Source: Paenibacillus brevis (GTDB lineage Bacteria; Bacillota; Bacilli; Paenibacillales; Paenibacillaceae). From it: a stretch of DNA of 64,000 nucleotides. Under the pieces are notes generated by a model, which was given only the letters and a program-made list of their open reading frames with translations, was not told the origin of the DNA and did no database searches. The translations under genes were made by a program, and so were the position numbers. Shown piece after piece: positions 54,466 to 64,000 of the stretch. The stretch's first letter is position 1; each line of letters starts with the position of its first letter. Location of the stretch: the NCBI RefSeq assembly GCF_018919145.1, contig NZ_JAHLQJ010000008.1, forward strand, positions 124,001 through 188,000. The letters are read 5' to 3'.

Positions 54466-55761
54466 ATGAAGTTCAGAGCATGGAATGTTGGGAAAATCAG
54501 AGCGAATCTGCTGCAGGGGCTTGTAATGGGACGCACCTTTTTATTAATGTCAGCGATGTCGGTTGTCTTTTTTGTTCTATTGGGTACGTTCGGGATCGCA
54601 GAAAAGCACCTGCATACCTCTCCCGTATCGTCGATGAAGGGGCTGGCGGCTTCGCTGTCCAGCCAATTCTTCATCCAAATGGTAGGCATGGAGCTCCCGC
54701 ATTCAGGAGGCGATTCGGACAGTCCAGCAATATCTGCCGGACAGGTCTCCCGGTTTGTCTTCCAATTGTTGACGGACGTAAATCCATCGGATCCGAAAAG
54801 CCTGGTAGCCCGTGAGGTTCCGGGTCTCGGCGCGGACAATCCCGTACTGCTTCGCATTGGTTCAGGAAATAAGACCGTACAGGCGCCAGAGGATTATCAT
54901 CCCGGCTCAGGGGCATCCGATACGGCTCCCGAGCATTCAGAACCTGACTTAGGGACAACTGACCCGGACCAGAATGACATCCCCCCGGCGGGGACGGATG
55001 GACAGAATCAACCGCCAACCAATCCTGATCAGCAGCCGGCAAACCAGCCAGGCTACAAAAATGTCGTCATGATCTACCATTCTCATCCCCAGGAATCCTA
55101 CAATCCTATTCTCGGGACCAATATAGATAATCCAAGCTCAGCGGAAGAAAAGAAAAATGTCGGATTGGTCGGCGAGTTTATGGCCGAAGAGTTGGAGCGC
55201 TTAGGGATTGCTACCCTGCATTCGTTCAAGAACTATGCAGCTACAGTTAGTAATTACAACTATAACTATTCATATAAATATTCCAGAGAGACGGTAAAGA
55301 CTGCGATGGCTGAAAACGGGATGCTGGAATACTTCATTGATATTCATCGCGATTCACAGCGGCATGATAAGACGACAACCACGATCGAGGGCCTTTCCTA
55401 CGCCCAGGTGTATTTCATCATTGGACATGGTAATGAAAATTGGCGCAAGAACGAATCCTTTGCGAATAAGATTCATGATCGATTGGAGGCAGCTTATCCG
55501 GGGATTTCAAGAGGAATCTGGGGCAAGACGAGTTCGCAGGGGAATGGCGAATACAATCAGTCTCTGTCACCGCAAAGCATCCTGATCGAAGTTGGCGGAA
55601 TCGACAATACGGAGGAAGAACTCCAACGGACAGCAAAAGTGCTGGCCCAGATTATTTCCGACCTGTATTGGGAGAATCAGGAGGCATTGAAGGCTGGCTC
55701 GTTGACACAAAGCGGTACTAGCGGCAACGGAACTCAAGATCAAAGCAATCATCAATCCTGA
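54466..55761 (+). CDS. spoIIP: Stage II sporulation protein P
   Basis: A 431-residue membrane-anchored peptidoglycan amidase/endopeptidase that thins septal wall during engulfment. It has one N-terminal membrane segment (FLLMSAMSVVFFVLLGTFGI), a Pro/Gln/Asp-rich linker (residues ~140-195) and the SpoIIP catalytic domain (VVMIYHSHPQESYNP with its catalytic His; YFIDIHRDSQRHDKTTTTI; QSILIEVGGIDNTEEE). GGAGGAGG precedes the ATG. Order gpr-spoIIP is conserved. Confidence 0.96.
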   Translation: MKFRAWNVGKIRANLLQGLVMGRTFLLMSAMSVVFFVLLGTFGIAEKHLHTSPVSSMKGLAASLSSQFFIQMVGMELPHSGGDSDSPAISAGQVSRFVFQLLTDVNPSDPKSLVAREVPGLGADNPVLLRIGSGNKTVQAPEDYHPGSGASDTAPEHSEPDLGTTDPDQNDIPPAGTDGQNQPPTNPDQQPANQPGYKNVVMIYHSHPQESYNPILGTNIDNPSSAEEKKNVGLVGEFMAEELERLGIATLHSFKNYAATVSNYNYNYSYKYSRETVKTAMAENGMLEYFIDIHRDSQRHDKTTTTIEGLSYAQVYFIIGHGNENWRKNESFANKIHDRLEAAYPGISRGIWGKTSSQGNGEYNQSLSPQSILIEVGGIDNTEEELQRTAKVLAQIISDLYWENQEALKAGSLTQSGTSGNGTQDQSNHQS

Positions 55762-55792
55762 TGCAAGTTCATGTTCGGAAGGAGTGTTACTG

Positions 55793-56242
55793 ATGGGGAA
55801 ATCGCTTAAGAAAACACTGCTGTATGTGCTGCTGTTAGCTGCAGGAGTCACGCTCGGAATGCAAATATCGGAGCCGGTCTCACCGGGCCCGCAGGGCTCT
55901 GAGACAACAACCGTGCCTGAGAACGGGTCCGGGTTACAGCAAGCCGATCATGCTGCGGCGAACCCGATCAAGGAGGTATATACCTTTATAACTCCGGACG
56001 GCAAAACCGGATACTTTATGGTTCCGGGGCAGACAGACTCTGCTCAAGGCGAAGCTGACTCGCTGCTACCCTCCGCCGCAGAGGAGATTGCGGAGGGGCT
56101 GCAGACACCGGCTGATTTGCTGCTGCCGGACCCGAAGGCTCCCGCTGTTGACCGGTTTGCAGACAAGACGGCGAGCCTGCTTCAGCAACTGTCCAGCAAG
56201 AGTATTCATTGGGTCTCATCCTGGTTTGATTCCGGGGAATAG
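55793..56242 (+). CDS. YqxA-like membrane protein between spoIIP and lepA
   Basis: A 149-residue protein with one N-terminal membrane helix (TLLYVLLLAAGVTLGMQI), a polar region, and a C-terminal amphipathic stretch (DRFADKTASLLQQLSSKSIH). Position right after spoIIP matches B. subtilis yqxA (DUF3679), but sequence similarity is only suggested by length and topology. Function unknown, perhaps in sporulation. ATG 55793 has AAGGAG 8 bases upstream. Confidence 0.7.
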   Translation: MGKSLKKTLLYVLLLAAGVTLGMQISEPVSPGPQGSETTTVPENGSGLQQADHAAANPIKEVYTFITPDGKTGYFMVPGQTDSAQGEADSLLPSAAEEIAEGLQTPADLLLPDPKAPAVDRFADKTASLLQQLSSKSIHWVSSWFDSGE

Positions 56243-56332
56243 AACTGTGCAGCAAGGCATACCCCAAGGACAGCTATTTGTTATAATAATGGTAGTGTTA
56301 TTAGACTAACGGATTATGTCGGGGGTTATTTA

Positions 56333-57400
56333 GTGAAGAAAGTTACGATGCAACATATCGCCGACCATTTGGGGGTATCCAAATTTGTCGTGTCGAAAGC
56401 CTTGTCCGGAAAGGGAGGCGTGAATGAAATAACGAAAGACCGGGTCATTCAAGCAGCATCTCAGCTTGGTTATTTCAATCAGAAGAATGCTTATATGAAG
56501 CACGGGTCTTTGCCGCGGACATTCGCACCCGCATCCGGCTCGTCGAGGCAATCGGTCATTGTCCTGATGCCGAACAACCGCTTTCAGACGAAGGAGTCTC
56601 TGTATTGGGGCAAAATCTTGGAGGGAATCGACAGAGAACTGGAGTCCCGAGGGATCGGAATGATGACAATCTCGGAATCAAGGGCTGAGGATCTCAGTCA
56701 CATCCTCAATCCCGAGGGGATATTGGGACTGATCGGCGTAGGCAACATCGAATCCTCTCTTCTGCTTGAGGTACACCGGCTTGGAATTCCCATGGTGTTG
56801 GTTGATCATGAGGATGCGTTGATTCCGACAGATACGGTATTTGCGAACAATGCTGATAGTGTAATGCGTCTCTGCCAGTATTTAATTGAGCTTGGACATG
56901 AGCAACTGCATTTTATCGGAGATATTTCCTTCTCCCGAAGCTTCCGGGATCGTTGGCTAGGGTACCGGGAGGCGATGGAGGCTAACGGACTGGTGATACC
57001 CGGCAATGGCGACGCAATGCTGCAGCCGACTAATGTAGAGCTTGGAGAGAAGTATGTCTCTCTTGTGCAGCAGTGGGCGAAGGAAAGGTCGCGGGAAGGA
57101 ACAATGCCTACCGCGATGATCTGCGCGAATGATGCGATTGCTCTTCATGTCGTGGATGCGCTCCAGCATGTTGGAATCGATGTGCCCGGACAGGTTAGTG
57201 TTACGGGGTTTGATAATATTGATGATGCATTCCGCAGCTCGCCGATGCTCACCACGATCCATGTACCTAAGGAGGCGATGGGACAACGTGCCGTCCGGAA
57301 GCTGTTTGAGCGAATTGACTGCCCGGATCAGATCCGGGAGAAAATACTTGTCTCGGCCGAACTTGTCCTCCGCTCCTCGACAAAGGAATTGAAGCGTTGA
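56333..57400 (+). CDS. LacI family transcriptional regulator
   Basis: A 355-residue repressor with an N-terminal LacI helix-turn-helix (VTMQHIADHLGVSKFVVSKALSGKGG; VIQAASQLGY) and a periplasmic-binding-like effector domain (VIVLMPNNRF, GIPMVLVDHED, PTAMICANDAIALHVVDAL, VSVTGFDNID). It binds a sugar or nucleotide effector. It starts with GTG after GGGGG. It interrupts the otherwise conserved yqxA-lepA spacing and has no obvious target gene beside it, so it probably acts elsewhere. Confidence 0.93.
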   Translation: MKKVTMQHIADHLGVSKFVVSKALSGKGGVNEITKDRVIQAASQLGYFNQKNAYMKHGSLPRTFAPASGSSRQSVIVLMPNNRFQTKESLYWGKILEGIDRELESRGIGMMTISESRAEDLSHILNPEGILGLIGVGNIESSLLLEVHRLGIPMVLVDHEDALIPTDTVFANNADSVMRLCQYLIELGHEQLHFIGDISFSRSFRDRWLGYREAMEANGLVIPGNGDAMLQPTNVELGEKYVSLVQQWAKERSREGTMPTAMICANDAIALHVVDALQHVGIDVPGQVSVTGFDNIDDAFRSSPMLTTIHVPKEAMGQRAVRKLFERIDCPDQIREKILVSAELVLRSSTKELKR

Positions 57401-57463
57401 TGCAGCCCCTCTCAACTGATATAATGAATTGATTGACTACGAGGATTTGTGGTGGGGGTAAGA

Positions 57464-59281
57464 ATGACTGACATTCGGGAAAGACAAAAGAAGATTCGTA
57501 ATTTTTGTATAATCGCACATATAGACCATGGAAAGTCGACCTTGGCCGACCGGATTCTGGAATATACTGGAGCGCTTACCTCGAGAGAAATGCAGCAGCA
57601 GGTTCTGGACCAGATGGATCTGGAACGGGAGCGCGGTATTACAATTAAACTGCAAGCGGTTCGCTTGTCTTATCGTGCGGACAATGGAGAAGAGTATATA
57701 CTCAATCTGATCGATACACCGGGGCACGTCGATTTTACGTATGAAGTATCCCGAAGCCTTGCGGCCTGTGAAGGAGCATTGCTGGTCGTGGATGCCGCGC
57801 AAGGAATCGAAGCGCAAACCCTGGCTAACGTCTATTTGGCCTTGGATAACAATCTTGAAATATTGCCTGTCATTAATAAGATAGATCTGCCAAGCGCTGA
57901 TCCGGAACGCGTCAAGCAGGAAGTAGAGGATGTTATCGGTCTGGATGCCAGCGATGCCGTACTTGCTTCTGCAAAGGCCGGGATCGGGATCAAGGAAATT
58001 CTGGAACAGGTGGTTCAGAAGGTTCCGGCACCGACAGGAGATCCGGTTCAGCCGCTGAAGGCGCTCATTTTTGACTCGCACTATGACCCTTATAAAGGAG
58101 TTATCGTCTACGTGCGGGTAGTTGACGGCCACATCAAGGCCGGTTCCAAGATCAGAATGATGGCGACCGACAAAACGTTTGAAGTTATTGAGGTCGGCGC
58201 ATTCAAACCGCGGATGACTGTAGTGGACGAGCTTAGCGTAGGCGATGTCGGCTTTATCGTGGCCGGGATCAAGAATGTGGGGGATACCCGGGTCGGGGAT
58301 ACGGTAACGGATGCCAAGAACTCAACGACAGAGCCGCTACCAGGGTACCGGAAGATTAATCCAATGGTATACTGCGGCTTGTATCCGATCGAGACTTCGG
58401 ACTACAACGATCTGCGTGAAGCCCTGGAGAAGCTCCAATTGAATGATGCATCGCTAAGCTTTGAGCCCGAGACCTCCAGTGCGCTGGGCTTTGGATTCCG
58501 CTGCGGATTCCTCGGCTTGCTTCACATGGATGTTATCCAGGAGCGCATTGAGCGTGAGTTCAATATTCCGTTGATTACAACGGCACCGAGCGTAATTTAT
58601 CATGTCACCTTGACCAACGGGGATCAGATTTCAATTGATAATCCGTCGAATTATCCTGAGGTTGGCAAGATTGAGTATGTGGAAGAGCCGTTTGTTAAGG
58701 CAAGCATTATTGTTCCGAACGATTATGTTGGAACCGTCATGGAGCTTTGCCAGAGCAAGCGCGGCGAATTCGTCAATATGGAATATCTGGATACGACGCG
58801 GGTCACCATTATCTATCAGGTCCCGCTGTCGGAGATCGTATATGACTTCTTCGATCAATTGAAATCGAGTACGAAGGGTTATGCTTCCTTCGACTACGAG
58901 CTGTCCGGCTATCGCCAGTCCAATCTGGTCAAGATGGAAATCCTGTTGAACGGAGAGCAAGTCGATGCATTGTCTTTCATCGTACACCGGGAGCGTGCCT
59001 ACCATCGCGGACGGGCTATTTGCGAGAAGCTTCGCGAGCTGATTCCTCGTCAAATGTTCGAGGTGCCGATTCAGGCTTCGATCGGGACAAAGGTAATTGC
59101 CCGCGAGACGGTCAAGGCCATGCGGAAAAACGTGCTTGCCAAGTGCTACGGCGGGGATATCTCGCGGAAGCGCAAGCTGCTTGAGAAGCAGAAGGAAGGC
59201 AAGAAGCGGATGAAGCAGGTTGGTAATGTCGAGGTTCCGCAGGAAGCCTTCATGGCAGTACTGAAGATCGACGATAAATAG
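57464..59281 (+). CDS. lepA: Elongation factor 4 (LepA)
   Basis: A 605-residue translational GTPase that remodels stalled or back-translocates ribosomes. G motifs are AHIDHGKST near residue 17, the effector region RERGITIK near residue 50, DTPGHVDF near residue 80 and NKID near residue 135. The LepA-specific C-terminal domain ends [23 protein letters not shown] 57464 follows GGGGG; upstream in-frame GTG is less likely. A hairpin with weak T run follows. Confidence 0.98.
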   Translation: MTDIRERQKKIRNFCIIAHIDHGKSTLADRILEYTGALTSREMQQQVLDQMDLERERGITIKLQAVRLSYRADNGEEYILNLIDTPGHVDFTYEVSRSLAACEGALLVVDAAQGIEAQTLANVYLALDNNLEILPVINKIDLPSADPERVKQEVEDVIGLDASDAVLASAKAGIGIKEILEQVVQKVPAPTGDPVQPLKALIFDSHYDPYKGVIVYVRVVDGHIKAGSKIRMMATDKTFEVIEVGAFKPRMTVVDELSVGDVGFIVAGIKNVGDTRVGDTVTDAKNSTTEPLPGYRKINPMVYCGLYPIETSDYNDLREALEKLQLNDASLSFEPETSSALGFGFRCGFLGLLHMDVIQERIEREFNIPLITTAPSVIYHVTLTNGDQISIDNPSNYPEVGKIEYVEEPFVKASIIVPNDYVGTVMELCQSKRGEFVNMEYLDTTRVTIIYQVPLSEIVYDFFDQLKSSTKGYASFDYELSGYRQSNLVKMEILLNGEQVDALSFIVHRERAYHRGRAICEKLRELIPRQMFEVPIQASIGTKVIARETVKAMRKNVLAKCYGGDISRKRKLLEKQKEGKKRMKQVGNVEVPQEAFMAVLKIDDK

Positions 59282-59292
59282 CAGGATTGACG

Positions 59293-59318
59293 AAGGAAAG
59301 CCGCCAGGCTTTCCTTTC
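59293..59318 (+). terminator. Hairpin after lepA
   Basis: AAGGAAAGCC / GGCTTTCCTT with loop GCCA, followed by TCGC. T run is short, so read-through into hemW is possible. Confidence 0.6.
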
Positions 59319-59381
59319 GCGCTATATCGGACTTTCGGCTGGACATAGACATGAATCTGCAGTCATTAAGGAGGGAATAAG

Positions 59382-60548
59382 ATGAGCCAGCAATCATCAC
59401 CGCAAGCGGTGTATATTCATATACCATTCTGTACAAATAAATGCTTCTATTGCGATTTTAACTCTTACGTGCTGAAGGATCAGCCTGTCATGGACTATCT
59501 GCATGCACTGGACAGGGAGATGGAGCTTACGGTTCGAGAGACCCCTCCCGGAACGATAAAGTCCATTTTTGTAGGCGGAGGAACGCCAACCGTGCTCAAG
59601 CCGGATGAGATGGAGTATTTCCTGAGCTCAGTCAAGCGGCATTTTCCGGATTGGGCGGATGATATCGAATTCTCGATGGAAGCAAATCCGGGAACGACGG
59701 ACCTGGAGAAGTTGTCGGTCATGAAGGCCGGCGGGGTGAATCGGGTCAGCTTTGGGGTACAGGCATTCCAGAACGACCTGCTTACGGGAATCGGACGGAT
59801 CCATAATACGGATGATGTATATCGAAGTCTGGAGAATGCTCGCCTCGCTGGAATTTCAAATATGTCCATCGACCTGATGTTCGGGCTTCCGAATCAAACG
59901 GTTGACATGTTAAATGAGAGTATAGACCGGGCCCTTGAGCTGGAACTTCCCCATTACTCGATTTACAGCCTTAAGGTTGAGGAGAATACGCTATTTCATA
60001 CCCTGTTTCAGCGAAATCAACTACCGCTTCCAAGTGAAGAGGATGAGTTGAATATGTACCTGCTTTTGATGTCCCGGATGAAGGCAGCAGGATATAAACA
60101 ATATGAGATCAGTAATTTTGCCAAGCCTGGCCTGGAGAGTCGGCACAATACGACCTATTGGCGAAATGAGGATTACTACGGTCTTGGAGCCGGTGCGCAC
60201 GGTTATGTAGGCGGTCAGCGCCATATGAATATTAAAGGGGTCAGCCCTTTTGTCGAAGCTGCCAAGACGAGACTTCCGCGATTGGAGCAATTCCAGGTTT
60301 CACGCGAGGAGGCGATGGAGGATTTTGTGATGGTTGGCTTGCGGATGCTGGACGGGATTCGCAGCAGCGACTTTAGCGATCAGTTTGGAGCTTCACTGGA
60401 GAGTATCTTTGAAAGCCAGCTTCAAAAAATGCTGAATGCCGGACTTCTTGAGCCTCATGCTGACCATGGAGGCTATCGTCTCAGCGAGCGCGGGATTTTA
60501 CTCGGCAACGAAGTATTTGGTGAATTTGTCGGTGCGCTAACCAGCTAG
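59382..60548 (+). CDS. hemW: HemW, heme chaperone / radical SAM enzyme
   Basis: A 388-residue radical SAM protein with the CxxxCxYC cluster motif FCTNKCFYCDFN near residue 17, GGGTPTVLKPDEM near residue 65, and GVQAFQNDLLTGIGR near residue 127. It resembles coproporphyrinogen dehydrogenase HemN but is the shorter HemW type, which lacks the extra N-terminal substrate cysteine region and binds heme. AAGGAGGG precedes the ATG. Location between lepA and hrcA is the conserved one. Confidence 0.95.
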   Translation: MSQQSSPQAVYIHIPFCTNKCFYCDFNSYVLKDQPVMDYLHALDREMELTVRETPPGTIKSIFVGGGTPTVLKPDEMEYFLSSVKRHFPDWADDIEFSMEANPGTTDLEKLSVMKAGGVNRVSFGVQAFQNDLLTGIGRIHNTDDVYRSLENARLAGISNMSIDLMFGLPNQTVDMLNESIDRALELELPHYSIYSLKVEENTLFHTLFQRNQLPLPSEEDELNMYLLLMSRMKAAGYKQYEISNFAKPGLESRHNTTYWRNEDYYGLGAGAHGYVGGQRHMNIKGVSPFVEAAKTRLPRLEQFQVSREEAMEDFVMVGLRMLDGIRSSDFSDQFGASLESIFESQLQKMLNAGLLEPHADHGGYRLSERGILLGNEVFGEFVGALTS

Positions 60549-60571
60549 GAAAATAGAATGTATATTCTCTC

Positions 60572-60600
60572 TTGAACTTTTATACACTGTGATGTATATT
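60572..60600 (+). promoter_or_regulatory. Sigma-A promoter for acetyltransferase gene
   Basis: TTGAAC (60572-60577), 17-base spacer, TATATT (60595-60600), 42 bases before the start codon. Confidence 0.55.
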
Positions 60601-60642
60601 TATTCGTAAATCATTGCAGCGTTGATCGGAGGGGGAGAAGAT

Positions 60643-61110
60643 ATGCAGGCTGTTATCTTATGCAGACAAGCGAAGCTGGAGGATGTCGGTCAGCTTTTTG
60701 AGCTTATAGATGAATATGCAAAAAAGGGGATCATGCTCCCGCGCTCCCGGGCTGTGCTTGAACGGCAGATCGGAGATTTCATCGTTGCGGAGGCGGACGG
60801 TGTCATCGTAGGCTGCGGATCGTTATGCAAGCTCGGAGACGAGCTGGTGGAGATCCGCTCGCTTGGCATCTCGGACGGGTATAAAGGCCGCGGACTTGGC
60901 TCGATGCTTGTCGAGCAGCTGGAGAAGGAAGCGAGGAAGCAGGCTCTTCCCCGTGTGATGGCTCTTACTTACGAGGTCTCCTTCTTTTTAAAGAATGGAT
61001 ATCATGTGGTGGAAAAGGAAATTTTCCCCGAGAAAGTATGGCGGGATTGCGTGAACTGTTCGAAGCAGCAATGCTGCGACGAAATAGCTGTGCTTAAGAT
61101 ACTGAACTGA
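60643..61110 (+). CDS. GNAT N-acetyltransferase (ArgA-like)
   Basis: A 155-residue GNAT acetyltransferase with CRQAKLEDVGQLFELIDEYA at the start, the acetyl-CoA loop SLGISDGYKGRGLGSMLVEQ near residue 80 and VSFFLKNGYHVVEKEIFPEK near residue 125. Resembles the stand-alone N-acetylglutamate synthase-type proteins; the substrate could be glutamate but is not proven. The C-terminus carries NCSKQQCCDE. ATG 60643 follows GGAGGGGGAG. It is inserted before the heat-shock operon. Confidence 0.87.
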   Translation: MQAVILCRQAKLEDVGQLFELIDEYAKKGIMLPRSRAVLERQIGDFIVAEADGVIVGCGSLCKLGDELVEIRSLGISDGYKGRGLGSMLVEQLEKEARKQALPRVMALTYEVSFFLKNGYHVVEKEIFPEKVWRDCVNCSKQQCCDEIAVLKILN

Positions 61111-61111
61111 C

Positions 61112-61141
61112 TTGACAATCGTCAGGTTGGTTTGGTATTTT
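61112..61141 (+). promoter_or_regulatory. Sigma-A promoter of the hrcA operon
   Basis: TTGACA (61112-61117), 18-base spacer and TATTTT (61136-61141), just before the CIRCE element. Confidence 0.65.
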
Positions 61142-61152
61142 TGTAATAGTGA

Positions 61153-61179
61153 TTAGCACTCAACGACAACGAGTGCTAA
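61153..61179 (+). promoter_or_regulatory. CIRCE operator (HrcA binding site)
   Basis: TTAGCACTC-N9-GAGTGCTAA, a perfect match to CIRCE. HrcA binds it to repress the hrcA-grpE-dnaK operon until heat stress. Confidence 0.98.
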
Positions 61180-61225
61180 CGAGCTTGAAACAGAGCTTCA
61201 TCCAAGTGATACAGGAGGGATTACC

Positions 61226-62257
61226 ATGCTTACGGAACGCCAAAGGATGATACTTAATGCTATAGTTGATGATTATATCCGTTCAGCGGAGCCGGTGGGA
61301 TCCCGGAGCATATCCAAGCGGGGAGATGTTTCTTACAGTCCAGCCACCATCCGCAATGAGATGGCCGACCTGGAAGAACTTGGATTTCTGGAGCAGCCTC
61401 ATACTTCTGCAGGACGGATACCTTCTCATAAGGGATACCGATACTATGTGGACCATCTGGCTCCTCAGGATCTGATCAAGCCGAAGGAATTGCATACGCT
61501 GAAGACGTTTTTTGCGGAGAAGCTGAATGCGATTGAACAGATTGTACAGCATGCGGGCACCATTCTTTCCAATATGACGAATTACACTTCCATCCTGCTT
61601 GGGCCGGAAGTTTTTAATACGTCGTTACGTCATTTTCAGCTGTTACCGCTGAATGAGAATACGGCTGTCGCCATTATCGTGACCAATACGGGTCAAGTGG
61701 AGAACAAGACCGTATCCATTCCGGCCGGAATTTCAATTTCGGAGATCGAGCATTTCGTCAACCTGCTTAACCGAAAATTGACCGGGGTACCTATTTATAA
61801 GCTGAAGACGGCGCTCTACAACGAGATCGGTCAGGAAATGGATCGTTATGTGAGTCATTTCGAGGATATGATGAGTGTATTGGATGATGCGCTTGATAAT
61901 GGGCAGGATACGCAGCGTTTGTTCCTTAGCGGGATGACGAATATGCTGACCCAGCCGGAATTCCGCGAGGTTGATAAGGTAAAGAGCATTCTCGATTTGT
62001 TCCAGGAGACGCCAACGATGCTGAAGATGATGACCTCGGCTTCAAGCCCGGGCGGCATACAGGTGAGGATCGGAACTGAAAATGGCCATGAAGCCTTTGC
62101 GAACTGCAGTCTGATTACAGCAACCTATGCAATTGACGGTGAAGCGGTGGGGACGATTGGTATTCTTGGTCCGACACGAATGGAGTATGCACGGGTTATT
62201 GGAATCCTGGACATCCTATCAAAAGACCTGAGCAGATTTTTATCCAGGATTCATTAA
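61226..62257 (+). CDS. hrcA: Heat-inducible transcription repressor HrcA
   Basis: A 343-residue repressor with a winged-helix N-terminus (LTERQRMILNAIVDDYIRSA; YSPATIRNEMADLEELGFLEQ) and the HrcA core domain (AGRIPSHKGYRYYVDHL; GTIGILGPTRMEYARVI). It represses its own operon through the CIRCE element upstream and depends on GroEL activity. AGGAGGG precedes the ATG. Confidence 0.98.
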   Translation: MLTERQRMILNAIVDDYIRSAEPVGSRSISKRGDVSYSPATIRNEMADLEELGFLEQPHTSAGRIPSHKGYRYYVDHLAPQDLIKPKELHTLKTFFAEKLNAIEQIVQHAGTILSNMTNYTSILLGPEVFNTSLRHFQLLPLNENTAVAIIVTNTGQVENKTVSIPAGISISEIEHFVNLLNRKLTGVPIYKLKTALYNEIGQEMDRYVSHFEDMMSVLDDALDNGQDTQRLFLSGMTNMLTQPEFREVDKVKSILDLFQETPTMLKMMTSASSPGGIQVRIGTENGHEAFANCSLITATYAIDGEAVGTIGILGPTRMEYARVIGILDILSKDLSRFLSRIH

Positions 62258-62316
62258 ATTCAATAGGGTAAATGATGCAGATGAATTGCAGCAATTTTGT
62301 CTAAGGAGGTGACATC

Positions 62317-62913
62317 TTGAAGGAACAACAACCGATTCAAGACGAGATGGAGACTGGAGTTAAAGAAGAGCTGGAAAATGTGGATGCGGACAACGTAACG
62401 GATGCCGGCACTCCTGAAGAAGATGTTCAGGAACAGGCAGCGGGTGATCAGGATCAGGTCCTTGAGGCCGAGACGGAGAAGCTGAAGGCTGAAATAGAGG
62501 AGCACAAGCAGCGCCTGCTTCGTACACAGGCTGATTATGATAACTTCCGCCGCCGGACCGTGAAGGAGAAGGAAGAGCTGGGCAAGTATGCATCTGCCAA
62601 GCTTATTACCGAACTTCTGCCGGTCATTGACAATTTTGAACGCGCTTTGGGCTCGGTTCCCGATGTGCCGGAAGCAGCTTCTTATGCCAAGGGCGTTGAG
62701 ATGATCTTCCGCCAACTGGAAGGTGTTCTTAAAGCGGAAGGCTTAGTGCCGATGGAGAGCGTGGGAACGCCGTTCAACCCCGAGTACCACCAGGCGATTA
62801 TGCAGGTGGAGAGTGATGAATATAAGGAAGGCGATGTGGTCGAAGAAGTACAAAAAGGCTACATGCTGAAAGATAAAGTGCTTCGTCCGGCGATGGTCAA
62901 AGTTAAAGGTTAA
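62317..62913 (+). CDS. grpE: Nucleotide exchange factor GrpE
   Basis: A 198-residue cochaperone with an acidic, disordered N-terminus, a long coiled-coil helix (residues ~45-100, with TQADYDNFRRRTVKEKEEL) and the C-terminal beta domain (GTPFNPEYHQAIMQVESDEY; GYMLKDKVLRPAMVKV). It releases ADP from DnaK. It starts with TTG after a strong AAGGAGGTGA site. Confidence 0.97.
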   Translation: MKEQQPIQDEMETGVKEELENVDADNVTDAGTPEEDVQEQAAGDQDQVLEAETEKLKAEIEEHKQRLLRTQADYDNFRRRTVKEKEELGKYASAKLITELLPVIDNFERALGSVPDVPEAASYAKGVEMIFRQLEGVLKAEGLVPMESVGTPFNPEYHQAIMQVESDEYKEGDVVEEVQKGYMLKDKVLRPAMVKVKG

Positions 62914-62946
62914 TCGCCCTTTTCCTAGTTTGCAGCATACATTTAA

Positions 62947-64000
<1,054 letters not shown>

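Noticed and set aside
61112..61179. CIRCE as part of the upstream acetyltransferase gene control
   Set aside because: It lies downstream of that gene's stop and directly after the hrcA promoter, so it belongs to the heat-shock operon.

Overview
This window is a stretch of a Gram-positive, spore-forming Firmicutes chromosome, most likely Paenibacillus or a close relative. The signs are spore genes (germination receptor, gpr, spoIIP), the Bacillus-type comE locus, the HrcA/CIRCE heat-shock operon, a T-box leader on leuS, strong AGGAGG-type ribosome binding sites, and many YesM/YesN, AraC and LplB/LplC-type sugar-uptake genes. Gene order from comER to dnaK matches the conserved Bacillales order (comER, comEA, comEB, comEC, holA, rpsT, gpr, spoIIP, yqxA-like gene, lepA, hemW, hrcA, grpE, dnaK). 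Additions are an ECF sigma/anti-sigma pair after comEC, a LacI-type regulator before lepA and an acetyltransferase before hrcA.

Layout. 1-1.9 kb: end of a germination-receptor operon. 2-5 kb: ung, a MOSC protein and a secreted GH16 glucanase with a ricin-type domain. 5.1-8 kb: VOC protein, tRNA-Pro(CGG), and an anchored esterase with a CBM9-like tail. 8-32.3 kb: a large carbohydrate region. It holds two Gfo/Idh/MocA oxidoreductases divergent from an AraC-YesM-YesN regulator row, a first ABC importer with a GH38 alpha-mannosidase, a GH92 alpha-mannosidase with an AraR-like GntR regulator, a divergent second ABC importer, and an isomerase/ThuA/isomerase operon. 32.4-34.1 kb: small accessory genes, including a frameshifted acetyltransferase. 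34.3-41.7 kb: one operon with a HAD phosphatase, an RpiR regulator, a five-gene Dpp/Opp-type importer and a metallo-beta-lactamase-fold hydrolase. 41.7-44.5 kb: T-box and leuS. 44.5-64 kb: the conserved competence, sporulation, translation and heat-shock block, cut by the window end inside dnaK.

How it may work together. The GH38 and GH92 enzymes have no signal peptides, so mannose-containing oligosaccharides are probably imported by the two CUT1-type transporters and trimmed in the cytoplasm. Neither transporter has a local ATPase, so a shared MsmX-type ATPase is expected elsewhere. Near-consensus cre sites precede the first transporter operon and the glucanase, with a weaker one before the second transporter. 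A perfect 16-bp palindrome resembling the AraR operator lies before the second transporter, with half-sites at the regulator's own promoter. The Gfo/Idh, ThuA and TIM-barrel isomerase genes together suggest a redox (3-keto-sugar) branch for handling the imported glycosides; this is the most promising candidate for a less-described system here, but it is inference.

All calls come from reading the sequence and recalled family motifs. No database search was run.
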